32,745 bases of DNA from CAYTGR01 sp964437445. GTDB taxonomy: Bacteria; Chloroflexota; Anaerolineae; B4-G1; SLSP01. The stretch lies in contig CAYTGR010000051.1 in NCBI GenBank assembly GCA_964437445.1, positions 1 through 32,745 on the forward strand, read 5' to 3'. The position numbers and the translations under genes are program-made. Below the pieces are notes generated by a model. That model was not told the DNA's origin. It was given only the letters and a program-made list of their open reading frames with translations, and did no database searches. This document shows, one piece after another, positions 6,467 through 14,315 of this stretch (positions within the stretch are counted from its first letter, which is position 1; the number at the start of each line of letters is the position of its first letter).

Positions 6467-7216
6467 ATGAAACGCTTTTTGAAACTGACCAGGGCGATGT
6501 TTTGGATGCACTTGCGGAACCGGTCCACTTTGTTTTGGAATCTGGCCTTTCCGCTCTTTATCCTGGTGATTTACAGCCAGGTTTTTGATCAGAGCCAAGT
6601 GGGCGGCGCCGATTACATGACCTGGGTAGTCCCCGGCGTGCTCGTCTTCAACATTCTGACCTTCGGGCTGCTGAGCAGCGGGACGCTGATGGTACAGATG
6701 CGGGAAAAAGGGGTGCTGCGCCGGTTGCAGGCCAGCCCGGTGCCGGCCGCCAGTCTGGTGAGCAGCTATCTGCTGGTCAACGTGCTGATTGCGTTGCTGC
6801 AAAGCGTGCTCATCCTCGGCTTTGGGGCCATCGCTTTCGGGCTACCGCTTACGGCCGGGGGCGTGTTGCAAGCGCTGCCGATGGTCGTGGTGGGAATTCT
6901 CACCTTCGTGGCGTTAGGGCAGGTGATCAGCGGCGTCGCGCCGACGGCCGGTACTGCTGTGGCCATCGGGCAGCTGCTCAACTTCAGCCAGATGTTCATC
7001 ACCGATATGATCATGCCGATGCGGTTCATGCCGGCGTGGGTGCAGCGGGTCGCGCCTTATCTGCCGGCCTATGCCGTGGTGCAGCTGGTCCGCCCGCCGC
7101 TGTTGCAGGGGACGTTCGCGCCGCACCTGGAGACCCACTTGCTGGTCGTGGCGGCCTACACCGTTGGGGCCGGTGTGACCGCCGCCGTGCTCTTCCGCTG
7201 GTCGCCCCGTGCGTAA
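6467..7216 (+). CDS. ABC-2 type transporter permease
   Basis: A 249-residue integral membrane protein with about six hydrophobic spans and the ABC-2 family layout. There is a short cytoplasmic N-terminus (MKRFLKLTRAMFWMHLRNRS), a first span, the conserved charged loop MREKGVLRRLQASPVPAASL that contacts the ATPase, then four to five spans, with a GMI-like periplasmic region (ITDMIMPMRFMPAWVQ) before the last span. Such permeases dimerise and work with a DrrA-like ATPase. GAGGGAGA lies just before the ATG. It forms an operon with the ATPase gene at 5418. The substrate is unknown. Confidence 0.9.
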   Translation: MKRFLKLTRAMFWMHLRNRSTLFWNLAFPLFILVIYSQVFDQSQVGGADYMTWVVPGVLVFNILTFGLLSSGTLMVQMREKGVLRRLQASPVPAASLVSSYLLVNVLIALLQSVLILGFGAIAFGLPLTAGGVLQALPMVVVGILTFVALGQVISGVAPTAGTAVAIGQLLNFSQMFITDMIMPMRFMPAWVQRVAPYLPAYAVVQLVRPPLLQGTFAPHLETHLLVVAAYTVGAGVTAAVLFRWSPRA

Positions 7217-7251
7217 GAGGAGCAGGCGTGCGTGGTGAGAAGTGAGTTTCG

Positions 7252-7280
7252 CTTCCGCCTTTATCCTTTCGCCTTCATCC
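7252..7280. repeat. Dispersed short repeat, family C
   Basis: CTTCCGCCTTTATCCTT (7252-7268) is the reverse complement, with one mismatch, of AAGGATGAAGGCGGAAG at 32726-32742. The word is continued here by CGCCTTCATCC. It lies in the spacer between the permease and the kinase. Confidence 0.5.
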
Positions 7281-7312
7281 CTGCTTTAATCTATGCTATA
7301 CTGAGCAGGGGG

Positions 7313-7522
7313 GCGGTTGACAACCATGGAACCTGAAGCGCAGTGGCCTTTACCGGCCCGCCAGTACNNNNNNNNNNNNNNNNNNNNNNNNNNNNNNNNN
7401 NNNNNNNNNNNNNNNNNNNNNNNNNNNNNNNNNNNNNNNNNNNNNNNNNNNNNNNNNNNNNNNNNNNGCGGTTGACAACCATGGAACCTGAAGCGCAGTG
7501 GCCTTTACCGGCCCGCCAGTAC
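7313..7522. other. Scaffold gap (100 N) with duplicated 55-bp flanks
   Basis: Exactly 100 N occupy 7368-7467. The 55 bases before the gap (7313-7367) are identical to the 55 bases after it (7468-7522), and both contain the start of the histidine kinase gene. This is what a scaffolder leaves when two contigs that really overlap are joined with a default gap. The true sequence probably lacks the gap and one copy. Confidence 0.9.
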
Positions 7523-8713
7523 CGGCGGTACATCGTTTTTTGGAGCGCCACGATGGTGGTTTCCGTCGTGGGGGCGATTTCCGTGACCGTCTGGCACGCT
7601 TTCAACGTTGGTTTTGGCTGGCGGCACGGGGTGGCGCTTACCTGCCTGGTCGTGCAATTAGCGCTGTTCAGCCTGATGATGCGCTATCGCTCCCCTGAAG
7701 GTTCACGGCAGTTGTTGATTTACTACTTCATCGCCAACTTCACGTTCTGCGCGGTGGAATACTGGGTCCTGCCCATCACGGGTTGGCTGGTGTTCCCTTA
7801 TCTGGGGCAGATGTTTGGGATGTTGCCGCCACGTCCGGCATTGCTCCTGACCGCCGGTGTGACGGTGGCCGCTCTGCTCCTGGCGGGCCGGCCGGTGTGG
7901 CAGGCGAACCGGGCGTTGTTTTGGGGGATGACGGCACAGTGGCTCTCGCTCATCATTTTCATGGTTTATGTCAGCCATCTGATCCAGACCAGCCGGGAGC
8001 GGGGGCGGTTGATCGCCGAACTGGAGGCCGCCCAACGCGAACTGGCGGCCGCTCAGCAGCGCGAGGCGGAACTGGCCGTGCTGCGCGAGCGCGAACGGCT
8101 CGCCCGCGATTTGCACGACAGCCTGGGCCATACCTTAGTGGCGCTTTCGGTCCAGCTGGAGGCGGTCCAGCGGCTCTACCGGGTGGATCCGGTACGGGCT
8201 TCGGCGCAGGTGGATGAGCTCAAGGCGCTCGTCCGTGCCAGCATGGAGGCGTTGCGCCGGTCGCTGACTGGGCTGCGCACCCCAGGGTTGGGGGAGCGCG
8301 CTTTGCGCCCGGCGCTCCAGGCGCTCTGCGTGGAGTTCGGCGAGCGCACCGGCCTGACGGTGACCTGTCAGGTGGACGCGGCCGCCGATACGCTGGGCCC
8401 GGCGCTGGCCGAAACGTTGTGGCGTGTCGTGCAAGAGGCGTTGACCAACGTGGAGAAACATGCTCAGGCCCGCCAGGTAACGGTGGAACTGGCCTGCGCA
8501 TCACCGGCGGCCCAGTTGCGGGTGACCGACGATGGGATCGGCCTGCCGCCAGGGGCCGAGAGCGCCCCCAATCGCTTTGGCCTGCGGGGGATGCGGGAGC
8601 GGGTGGAGGGCGTCGGCGGGACTTTCACCGTGTGGAGCAACGAACGCGGCACGACCGTGGAGGTGGTCGTGCCGTTGATCAGCGGCCGGGAGGTGGCAGA
8701 TGAGGCCCGGTGA
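7481..8713 (+). CDS. Sensor histidine kinase, DesK/LiaS-like (HisKA_3)
   Basis: A 410-residue membrane sensor kinase. About six hydrophobic segments (17-167) have almost no extracellular loops, so it probably senses the membrane itself. A coiled coil follows (about 170-208), then the HisKA_3 dimerisation box ERERLARDLHDSLGH with phospho-acceptor His212, and a HATPase_c domain with N-box Asn323 in QEALTNVEKHA, G1 DDGIG and G2 GLRGMRER. The start is taken at 7481, after the assembly gap. The same ATG occurs at 7326 before the gap but is out of frame because the gap length is arbitrary. The response regulator overlaps its end. The upstream ABC exporter is the likely regulated target (inference). 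Confidence 0.92.
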   Translation: MEPEAQWPLPARQYRRYIVFWSATMVVSVVGAISVTVWHAFNVGFGWRHGVALTCLVVQLALFSLMMRYRSPEGSRQLLIYYFIANFTFCAVEYWVLPITGWLVFPYLGQMFGMLPPRPALLLTAGVTVAALLLAGRPVWQANRALFWGMTAQWLSLIIFMVYVSHLIQTSRERGRLIAELEAAQRELAAAQQREAELAVLRERERLARDLHDSLGHTLVALSVQLEAVQRLYRVDPVRASAQVDELKALVRASMEALRRSLTGLRTPGLGERALRPALQALCVEFGERTGLTVTCQVDAAADTLGPALAETLWRVVQEALTNVEKHAQARQVTVELACASPAAQLRVTDDGIGLPPGAESAPNRFGLRGMRERVEGVGGTFTVWSNERGTTVEVVVPLISGREVADEAR

Positions 8714-9353
8714 GAGCAGCGTGGAGACGATCCGCATCTTGCTTGTGGAAGATCAGACCTTGATGCGCCAGGGGTTGAGGACGATCCTGGACCTGGAGCC
8801 GGGCCTGCGCGTCGTCGGCGAGGCCGCTGATGGGGAGACCGGCGTGCGCTTAGCGCTGGAATTGCGCCCCGACGTCATTCTGATGGATGTCCAGTTGCCG
8901 GGCCTGAACGGGCTGGAGGCTATCGCCGCGATCTGCGCCGTCTGGCCGGCGGCCAACATCATCATTCTGACCACCTTTGCGCGCGACGATTACGTCTTCC
9001 AGGGCGTGCGGGCCGGGGCGCGCGGCTTTTTGCTCAAGGATTTGCCCGCCGAGGAGCTGATCCAGACCATCCGGCGGGTCCACGCCGGCGAGGTCTTCAT
9101 CCAGCCGGAGATTGCTTCCCGGCTGTTGCGCGAGTTGATCCGCCCGCAGGCGACGCCACTGGAGCCCTTGAGTGATCGGGAACGGGAGGTGCTGGTGTTG
9201 CTGGCGCAGGGCTACTCCAACCGCGAGATCGCCGAGCGGCTGTTCCTCTCTGAGGGAACGGTCAAGAACCACGTTTCCAACATCCTCGGCAAGTTGCAGG
9301 CCGAAAATCGCACCCAGGCGGCCGAGATCGCCCGGCGGTACGGCCTGCTTTGA
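8700..9353 (+). CDS. NarL/FixJ-family response regulator
   Basis: A 217-residue regulator with an N-terminal receiver domain (acidic Glu17-Asp18, phospho-acceptor Asp63 in ILMDVQLPG, Thr91, Lys113) and a C-terminal LuxR-type helix-turn-helix (LSDREREVLVLLAQGYSNRE through GTVKNHVSNILGKL). It overlaps the kinase gene by 14 bases, and GGAGGT precedes its ATG, which implies translational coupling. With the DesK-like kinase it forms a complete two-component pair. Its binding site was not identified, but the ABC exporter operon directly upstream is the natural candidate. Confidence 0.95.
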   Translation: MRPGESSVETIRILLVEDQTLMRQGLRTILDLEPGLRVVGEAADGETGVRLALELRPDVILMDVQLPGLNGLEAIAAICAVWPAANIIILTTFARDDYVFQGVRAGARGFLLKDLPAEELIQTIRRVHAGEVFIQPEIASRLLRELIRPQATPLEPLSDREREVLVLLAQGYSNREIAERLFLSEGTVKNHVSNILGKLQAENRTQAAEIARRYGLL

Positions 9354-9455
9354 CGTTGTGGCAGGGCTATCGCCTTTAAAAAAACAGCAGGTGTTTGGTG
9401 ACCGACCCCGCACGCGGCGCTGGTTCACGTCCCACCGCTTTGCAGGGGGTTGTGC

Positions 9456-9483
9456 TTGTCAAAATATTGGGTTATGTTATAAT
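9456..9483 (+). promoter_or_regulatory. Promoter of the tRNA-Gly gene
   Basis: TTGTCA (9456-9461) and a perfect TATAAT (9478-9483) are separated by 16 bases and end ten bases before the mature tRNA 5' end. Confidence 0.75.
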
Positions 9484-9493
9484 CATAGCCGTT

Positions 9494-9565
9494 GCGGGCG
9501 TAGTTCAGTGGTAGAACGTCAGCTTCCCAAGCTGAATGTCAGGGGTTCGAATCCCCTCGCCCGCT
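9494..9565 (+). tRNA. tRNA-Gly (CCC anticodon)
   Basis: The 72-base sequence folds into a complete cloverleaf. The acceptor stem GCGGGCG/CGCCCGC is perfect with discriminator T. The D arm is GTTC AGTGGTA GAAC. The anticodon stem TCAGC/GCTGA encloses the loop TTCCCAA, giving anticodon CCC. The T arm is AGGGG TTCGAAT CCCCT. CCA is not encoded. It reads GGG codons, which are rare or frequent depending on the genome. It stands alone with its own promoter, convergent with the methyltransferase run. Confidence 0.97.
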
Positions 9566-9633
9566 CTTTTGATTGTAGGACCCCTCTCCCGGCTTCCCTG
9601 ATTTCAGCATCCGTTTGGTTGAACCGTGTGCCT

Positions 9634-10611
9634 TCATTGTTGATTTGACCTGCGCTCCATCATTTTAGACACCAGGTGCGTGGCCAGGGCCACGGCCAAT
9701 CCAACGATCATCGCGCCCACCAACACTGCGATTGCGTAATGCCATAGTGCCGCGTCGTCTTTCAGCGGTTGTCTCTCCGCTTGAGCTAAAGACTGGTCCA
9801 AACGATAGCGCAAAATGACCATTCCCTTACCGAGTGGTGGGAACAGGCGGAACAGCCTTTGGATCTTTTCCAACCGGGGGATGGATTCCTGGATAGACGT
9901 GTAATACCACGTTTCCAACAATTGGATGCCAGGCGCCCAGCTTTCCAGCGCGTTGTAGGGACGCAGTGACCAACGCATCCGAAAATTGGCCTTCATTCGC
10001 GCCAAACTCAGGTTTTGCAGCCAGACAAGCAGCGGTGAGGCCACGTCAAAAATGAGTTCTGCGCCGGGGAAGCGCTCGCGCAAAGCCAGCACCAGGCGGC
10101 GGATCTCGGCCTCCGAAAAGTACATGAAGACGCCCTCGCTGATGAAGAGGAACGGCTTGCCGGGATGCACGTCCACCACATCCAGCCCGGCCAGCTCCAG
10201 CGCGGACGCGGCGATCATCTTGTACCGCGGCGTCTCTTCCAGCAACTGGCGGCGCAATTCAATGACCGGCGGCAGGTCGAGGTCGTACCACATCACCTGA
10301 CCGTTGTCCACACGGTCGAAGCGCGTGTCCAGGCCGCAACCGATGTGGACGACGACACCGTCGGGGTGCGCCGCCAGGAAGGCCTGCACGAAGCGGTCGA
10401 ATTGTCGCAGGCGCACACAGGCCCCGGCCTGGTCATCCTCGCCCATCTGATGACGGGCAAAATCATAGTCTATGCGGGCGACCAGCTCTGCAGCGCGCGG
10501 GTCGCGGATCAGTGCGTCAGGGCGGCAGCTTTCGACCGCGTGTGAATAGAGCGTCGCCAGCATCGTTTCGGAAACGGCGCTCAGGGCTTCGGCGGGAATT
10601 TTGTCGGTCAT
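9634..10611 (-). CDS. SAM-dependent methyltransferase (LCM/Tcm-type) with C-terminal membrane anchor
   Basis: A 325-residue protein of the leucine carboxyl methyltransferase/tetracenomycin O-methyltransferase type. The SAM motif is VVHIGCGLDTRFDRVD (about 87-102), followed by the acidic ribose contact WYDLDLPPVIELRR and the later motif FISEGVFMYF. The last 37 residues contain a hydrophobic span (about 292-312, LWHYAIAVLVGAMIVGLAVA), so the enzyme is probably tethered to the membrane by its tail. This is unusual for the family. The start at 10611 has AGGAG eight bases upstream; the frame is open to 10917 but that extension shows no homology. It is a paralogue of the next gene (10797-11627), which lacks the tail. 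The substrate is unknown. Confidence 0.85.
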   Translation of the reverse strand: MTDKIPAEALSAVSETMLATLYSHAVESCRPDALIRDPRAAELVARIDYDFARHQMGEDDQAGACVRLRQFDRFVQAFLAAHPDGVVVHIGCGLDTRFDRVDNGQVMWYDLDLPPVIELRRQLLEETPRYKMIAASALELAGLDVVDVHPGKPFLFISEGVFMYFSEAEIRRLVLALRERFPGAELIFDVASPLLVWLQNLSLARMKANFRMRWSLRPYNALESWAPGIQLLETWYYTSIQESIPRLEKIQRLFRLFPPLGKGMVILRYRLDQSLAQAERQPLKDDAALWHYAIAVLVGAMIVGLAVALATHLVSKMMERRSNQQ

Positions 10612-10796
10612 AGCTTCATCTCCTGATTGTCGCCTTATTGGGGGAAGAACCTTCCCGTTATTGCGACTTTTCACCCCGGGCCCGGTTGTTGCCATCATGT
10701 CACCCCTTTCCAGGTGTACTGGTTGGGCGTTTCCTCGGCCGAGGCCGACTATTATGAGGTGGCAACCGGTTTGTCTGGCTGGGCCGCATGGCATTC

Positions 10797-11627
10797 TTAT
10801 GGGTGCTGTTCGCCGAGCCGGTAGTGAAAAATGCCCATCGCTTTGGCGAATAGGGGGAAATGGCGCATCCATTGGGCATGAGCCAGGCGTGGCTCGGGGC
10901 GGCTGAAAACAAACCACTGGTTGAGTAACTGGATGCTGTCGCCCCAGCGTTCAAGATCCTCGCCGCGTCTTAGTCCCCAGTGATACCGGGCGCCAAATTG
11001 GGTCAGGGAAAAGCGGAGGTTGTTCACCCAGATGAGATAGGGCGAAAAGGCATCAAAGATCAATTCTGCACCGGGGAATCGCTCCCGCAAGGTCAACACC
11101 AGCGTCTTGACCTGTGCCTCGGTAAAGTACATCAAAACGCCCTCGGCCAGGAAGAGCAACGGGTGCGGGCGCTGCTGGCCCACAAGATCAAGCCACGTGC
11201 TGTCAAATGCCGAGTAGCCTAACAAATGATAGCGCGCCCTTTCGTCGCCGATGAACTGCCGGCGCAGGGCAATGACCTCCGGCAAATCCAGGTCGTACCA
11301 TTCAACCAGGCCGTTGTCCACGCGCTCAAAGCGCGCGTCGAGGCCGCAGCCAATATGGACCACGACCGCTTCCGGGTTCCGGGCCAAGAAATCTCGTGTG
11401 TAACTATCAAATTCCCGGTTGCGGAGGATCACCCCTACCTTGTCGTCCTCATCCATTTTGATCTGCTTAATCCGGGCGAAGTCGTAGCTCATCTGCGTGA
11501 CCAGCGCCACGGCTTTCTCGTCTCTGATCAGCGCGTCGGGGCGCTGCGATTCTATCGCCCGGAGGTAAAGTGTAATGAGTAGTGTTTCAGGAACACCGCT
11601 CAGGGTCGGGGATTTTGTCTCAGACAT
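10797..11627 (-). CDS. SAM-dependent methyltransferase (LCM/Tcm-type), soluble paralogue
   Basis: A 276-residue protein closely similar along its length to the product of 9634-10611. Shared blocks are RPDALIRD near residue 30, VVHIGCGLDARFERVDNG (about 89-106), WYDLDLPEVIALRRQ and LRERFPGAELIFD. The active-site region LLFLAEGVLMYF is intact. It has no transmembrane tail. AAAGGAGG lies five to six bases before the ATG at 11627; the open frame to 11915 is not coding-like. The two genes look like a tandem duplication followed by divergence. A 185-base spacer separates them. O-methylation of a small molecule or carboxylate is the family norm; the target here is unknown. Confidence 0.88.
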   Translation of the reverse strand: MSETKSPTLSGVPETLLITLYLRAIESQRPDALIRDEKAVALVTQMSYDFARIKQIKMDEDDKVGVILRNREFDSYTRDFLARNPEAVVVHIGCGLDARFERVDNGLVEWYDLDLPEVIALRRQFIGDERARYHLLGYSAFDSTWLDLVGQQRPHPLLFLAEGVLMYFTEAQVKTLVLTLRERFPGAELIFDAFSPYLIWVNNLRFSLTQFGARYHWGLRRGEDLERWGDSIQLLNQWFVFSRPEPRLAHAQWMRHFPLFAKAMGIFHYRLGEQHP

Positions 11628-11659
11628 GGGCCACCTCCTTTGAAAACAGGGGTTGGGAA

Positions 11660-12286
11660 TCAGGGGGCAGGGGGTTTTTGTAGCAAAATGACGCGATACA
11701 TGCCGCCGAGCAGGCTGGGTTCGTCGAGCAGCACTTTGCAGGAACTCCCCTGGAGCATCTCGCCAAAACGGCGGGTGATGTCGGTACCGAACAGGGTGCT
11801 GAAGAAGTTCATGAAACGGCGGAAAACTGTGACTTTTTTGTCGTCCGGCTGGAATTTGTCGAAGACGATCAACCGCCCGCCGGGTTTGAGCGCACGCAAG
11901 GCCGATCGCAGGCAAGCGCTCCCGTCGGGGGTGACACTCAGGATGAGATTCAGAACGGCGGCGTCGAAAGAGTTCTCAGGCACGAGTAAGGCCTGGGCAT
12001 CGCCCTGAATCAACTTGACGGCGGCGCGGCAGGCGGGTAGTTTGAGTCGGGCTTTGGCGAGCATGTCGGGGCTGAGATCAATACCGGTCGCTTCTACGCC
12101 TGCGGGTAGAAACGGAAAATCTGCCCCTGTGCCAACGCCCACAATCAGCACTTTTTCGCCTGGTTGCAGTGACAGCACTTCCAGCGCTCGCCTGCGTCCC
12201 GGCGTAAAGAAGTGGTTGACAGTAGCATCGTAAACCGGCGCCCACAGACGGTAGGAAACCAGGTTCCAGCGATTGGTCATTTTCAT
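11660..12286 (-). CDS. Class I SAM-dependent methyltransferase (UbiE-like)
   Basis: A 208-residue methyltransferase with motif I EKVLIVGVGTGADFPFLP (45-62), acidic residue in GIDLSPDMLAKA, motif II QGDAQALLVPENSFDAAVLN and motif III ALKPGGRLIVFDKF. The architecture matches the Methyltransf_11 families that methylate lipids, quinones or small metabolites. GAGGTG sits five bases before the ATG at 12286. The start overlaps the stop of the dehydrogenase remnant in an ATGA arrangement, implying translational coupling that survived loss of the upstream gene. The 3' end runs through a G-rich tract (AGGGGGCAGGGGG on the plus strand), giving a proline-rich tail. Confidence 0.9.
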   Translation of the reverse strand: MKMTNRWNLVSYRLWAPVYDATVNHFFTPGRRRALEVLSLQPGEKVLIVGVGTGADFPFLPAGVEATGIDLSPDMLAKARLKLPACRAAVKLIQGDAQALLVPENSFDAAVLNLILSVTPDGSACLRSALRALKPGGRLIVFDKFQPDDKKVTVFRRFMNFFSTLFGTDITRRFGEMLQGSSCKVLLDEPSLLGGMYRVILLQKPPAP

Positions 12287-12531
12287 GCTTTCACCTCGAT
12301 CTTCCCGGCTTTGGTGCGCTTGATGATCGGCTCAAGAAACAGCTTGAGTGCCAGCCAGTCCACAAAGCCCGGGGCGATCACTTTGAGCCAGACCGCCAAC
12401 CTGCCGGGGCTCATCAGCACTTCGCGGCGGCGTTTGTATGCAGCGGCAAGCGTGATTTGAGCACACTGCTCGGCGGTCATCCCCCAAGCGCACACAGTGT
12501 TGCCGTAGTCAGCAAGATCACATTCCAGCAC
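12283..12531 (-). pseudogene. 3' remnant of a short-chain dehydrogenase/reductase
   Basis: An 82-codon frame whose translation from GMTAEQCAQITLAAAYKRRR to the end resembles the C-terminal tail of classical SDR proteins of the SDR7B/YqjQ kind, with EVLMSPGRLAVWLKVIAPG and a hydrophobic end. The whole Rossmann core (TGxxxGIG and YxxxK) is missing and the first 17 codons look unrelated. The only start is a GTG at 12531 without a good ribosome-binding site. An inverted repeat begins exactly at its 5' edge (12531-12598). It is best read as the surviving end of a deleted gene, still coupled by ATGA to the methyltransferase downstream. Confidence 0.65.
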
Positions 12532-12598
12532 CTCTCAAACACAGCCAGGTGCAGCACCGCCCAGGGATTAGCGCCCTGGATCGCCGGCGGTTGAGAGG
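12531..12598. repeat. Inverted repeat at the deletion edge
   Basis: CCTCTCAA (12531-12538) is repeated inverted as TTGAGAGG (12591-12598), with an inner pair CCAGGG/CCCTGG (12561-12566, 12574-12579). It sits at the broken end of the dehydrogenase remnant. The rest of the spacer up to 12705 holds nothing recognisable. Confidence 0.5.
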
Positions 12599-12705
12599 CT
12601 GCTCCCGATCCCCAGATCGCTCAAATGTGGGAAAGCCCTTCCACGCTGTAGAGAAAGCACAGGGTTACTGCGGGGAAGCGGCCACGAACCATTTATTTCT
12701 GTTTT

Positions 12706-13401
12706 TCATCGTTTCTCCGCGCGGCAATACTGGAAATCACAAACCTGGTCGCCACGCCCCAGGGTATGGAGGCGCACAAAGCGCACCGATGGTGGGAATA
12801 ATTCGGCCATCACCTCGTCAATTTTGCAAAACGAGGCGGTCAATTCGGGTGCCCCGTAGGCGGTGAGGGTGTTCAGGTAGAAACAGCGGGTGGCGTTGAA
12901 GGCGATCCGGTCAGCGCTGTCCTCAACAAACTCAAAATCCCAGCCCTCGGTGGGGAACCTTTTCATCATTTGGGTAAAAGCCAGCCTGAACAACCGGAAT
13001 GAGGCAGGTACTCTTTTCAAGGGCGCAAGCAACAGGCGATTTTTTGCCAGTGTCCAGACGCGGAAAGCCTCGTCCGCTTCGGCCAGCGCGGCCTGTTGGT
13101 TGCCGCCGTATTCCTGCAACAAGACCCGATACAGCGCCAACCCCGGCAGGATGTTCTTTTGCAGATGCCAGCGTAAGGCTGGATTGGTTGGTAAGGGGTG
13201 TTCGGCGGCTAAGGCTACGAATTCCCGCTGGATGGATGTGGCTAATTGGTGTGCTTTCTCTGGGCCATGGCGTTTAATGAGGAGTTGCTGCCAGACACGC
13301 AGTCCGCTTATTTCCTCGCGACGTTGCCGGACAAGCCAGGCGATGCCAAGGGCGGAAACAACCCCCAGGCTGAAGAGAGCATATCTTTTGGTGCGAGACA
13401 T
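12706..13401 (-). CDS. L-2-amino-thiazoline-4-carboxylic acid hydrolase family protein, membrane-anchored
   Basis: A 231-residue protein with an N-terminal transmembrane segment (about 7-24, YALFSLGVVSALGIAWLV) and a C-terminal domain of the ATC hydrolase type. Family hallmarks are FEFVEDSADRIAFNATRCFY, a downstream ASFCKIDE with the second conserved cysteine, and the terminal strand RGDQVCDFQYCR. The founding member opens the thiazoline ring in cysteine synthesis from ATC, but most homologues are uncharacterised and occur beside regulators and transport genes, so hydrolysis is not certain. The ATG at 13401 is used because AAAGG lies nine bases upstream; the ATG at 13410 abuts that site. It begins five bases after the preceding methyltransferase gene. 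Confidence 0.75.
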   Translation of the reverse strand: MSRTKRYALFSLGVVSALGIAWLVRQRREEISGLRVWQQLLIKRHGPEKAHQLATSIQREFVALAAEHPLPTNPALRWHLQKNILPGLALYRVLLQEYGGNQQAALAEADEAFRVWTLAKNRLLLAPLKRVPASFRLFRLAFTQMMKRFPTEGWDFEFVEDSADRIAFNATRCFYLNTLTAYGAPELTASFCKIDEVMAELFPPSVRFVRLHTLGRGDQVCDFQYCRAEKR

Positions 13402-13406
13402 GGGTT

Positions 13407-14303
13407 TCATCCTTTCTTGGAGCCGCAGTTTTCTTGCTGAGAAGCGCAGTACACTCTCCCCAACGCAATTCCATAGCCGCCCGCTATGTTCCGGCTGGCA
13501 TTTTTACCGGTGAAGTAGGCCGCTTTCAAAGCCTCCACGCTGACATCTTTGACTTGCTGGAAGCCGCGCGCCCGTAAGAAGGTCTCAACCGTACCTTCAG
13601 GGATGCCGAAGGTCAGCCCTTCGCCGGTCATGAAGCGGTAGCGGCGCATACCGCTGATTTCACTGTGCTGCTGAGCGCCTGCCAGCACGGCCTGGTACAC
13701 GTAATCAAACACAATGGCGCTGCCCGGCCCGGAATGCTGCGCCACAAAAGCCAGAGTAGTATCCACTGCCTCCGGGGTTAGGTACATCGTCACGCCCTGC
13801 CAGATGAACAGGGTTTTCAACCCGGGGCCGTACCCTGATTCCAGCAGGCGATCCGCTAAGGTCTGAGTGTTGAAATCAACCGAAACGTAGACAACGTGCT
13901 CTGGCACCTTCTTGAAAACAGCCCGCACTTTCGCCAGCTTACCCGCCTGGGTGGCAGGATGGTCAACCTCGAAAGTTTTTACTCCGGCCAGGTCAAAACG
14001 GTAAGCACGCGAATCATATCCGGCTCCCAGAATGACCAGCTGTTGCAATCCTTCAGCCAGAAAGTCTTGGAGCACGTCGTCAATGTACCGGTCGCGTGCT
14101 ACCAGGAACCCGTTAACTCCCGGCCCGCGCCATTCGGTGTAGCCGGTCTTGATGAAAAAGCCCAAGATGTGGTACATCCAGGCGGGGATGAACTGGCGGG
14201 CGTAGGGATCGTAGCAAATGCGCTCGTCAACGGGTTTGTCACTTTCAACCGCACGAGCAACGGCAATCCCCGCGGCGGTCAGGCTGGATTGGTTTTTGCG
14301 CAC
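13407..14303 (-). CDS. SAM-dependent methyltransferase, TIGR00027/COG3315 type
   Basis: A 298-residue protein of the family that includes mycobacterial SAM-dependent O-methyltransferases. Visible motifs are SLTAAGIAVARAVESDKP at the N-terminus, DPYARQFIP, LVILGAGYDSRAYRF (89-103) as the SAM loop, FEVDHPATQAGK (111-122) and FIWQGVTMYL (167-176). It is related to, but clearly distinct from, the two paralogues at 9634-11627. Translation starts at a GTG (14303) with GGGAG six bases upstream. It follows the P-type ATPase gene by 12 bases and precedes the ATC-hydrolase-family gene by five, so the three are surely co-transcribed. The substrate is unknown. Confidence 0.9.
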   Translation of the reverse strand: MRKNQSSLTAAGIAVARAVESDKPVDERICYDPYARQFIPAWMYHILGFFIKTGYTEWRGPGVNGFLVARDRYIDDVLQDFLAEGLQQLVILGAGYDSRAYRFDLAGVKTFEVDHPATQAGKLAKVRAVFKKVPEHVVYVSVDFNTQTLADRLLESGYGPGLKTLFIWQGVTMYLTPEAVDTTLAFVAQHSGPGSAIVFDYVYQAVLAGAQQHSEISGMRRYRFMTGEGLTFGIPEGTVETFLRARGFQQVKDVSVEALKAAYFTGKNASRNIAGGYGIALGRVYCASQQENCGSKKG

Positions 14304-14315
14304 AGGAGTCTCCCT

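Noticed and set aside
10612..10824. Plus-strand frame reading VYWLGVSSAEADYYEVATGL in the spacer between the two paralogous methyltransferases
   Set aside because: The peptide looks protein-like and could be a gene remnant, but there is no start with a ribosome-binding site, no family I recognise, and the end overlaps the 3' end of the methyltransferase at 10797.
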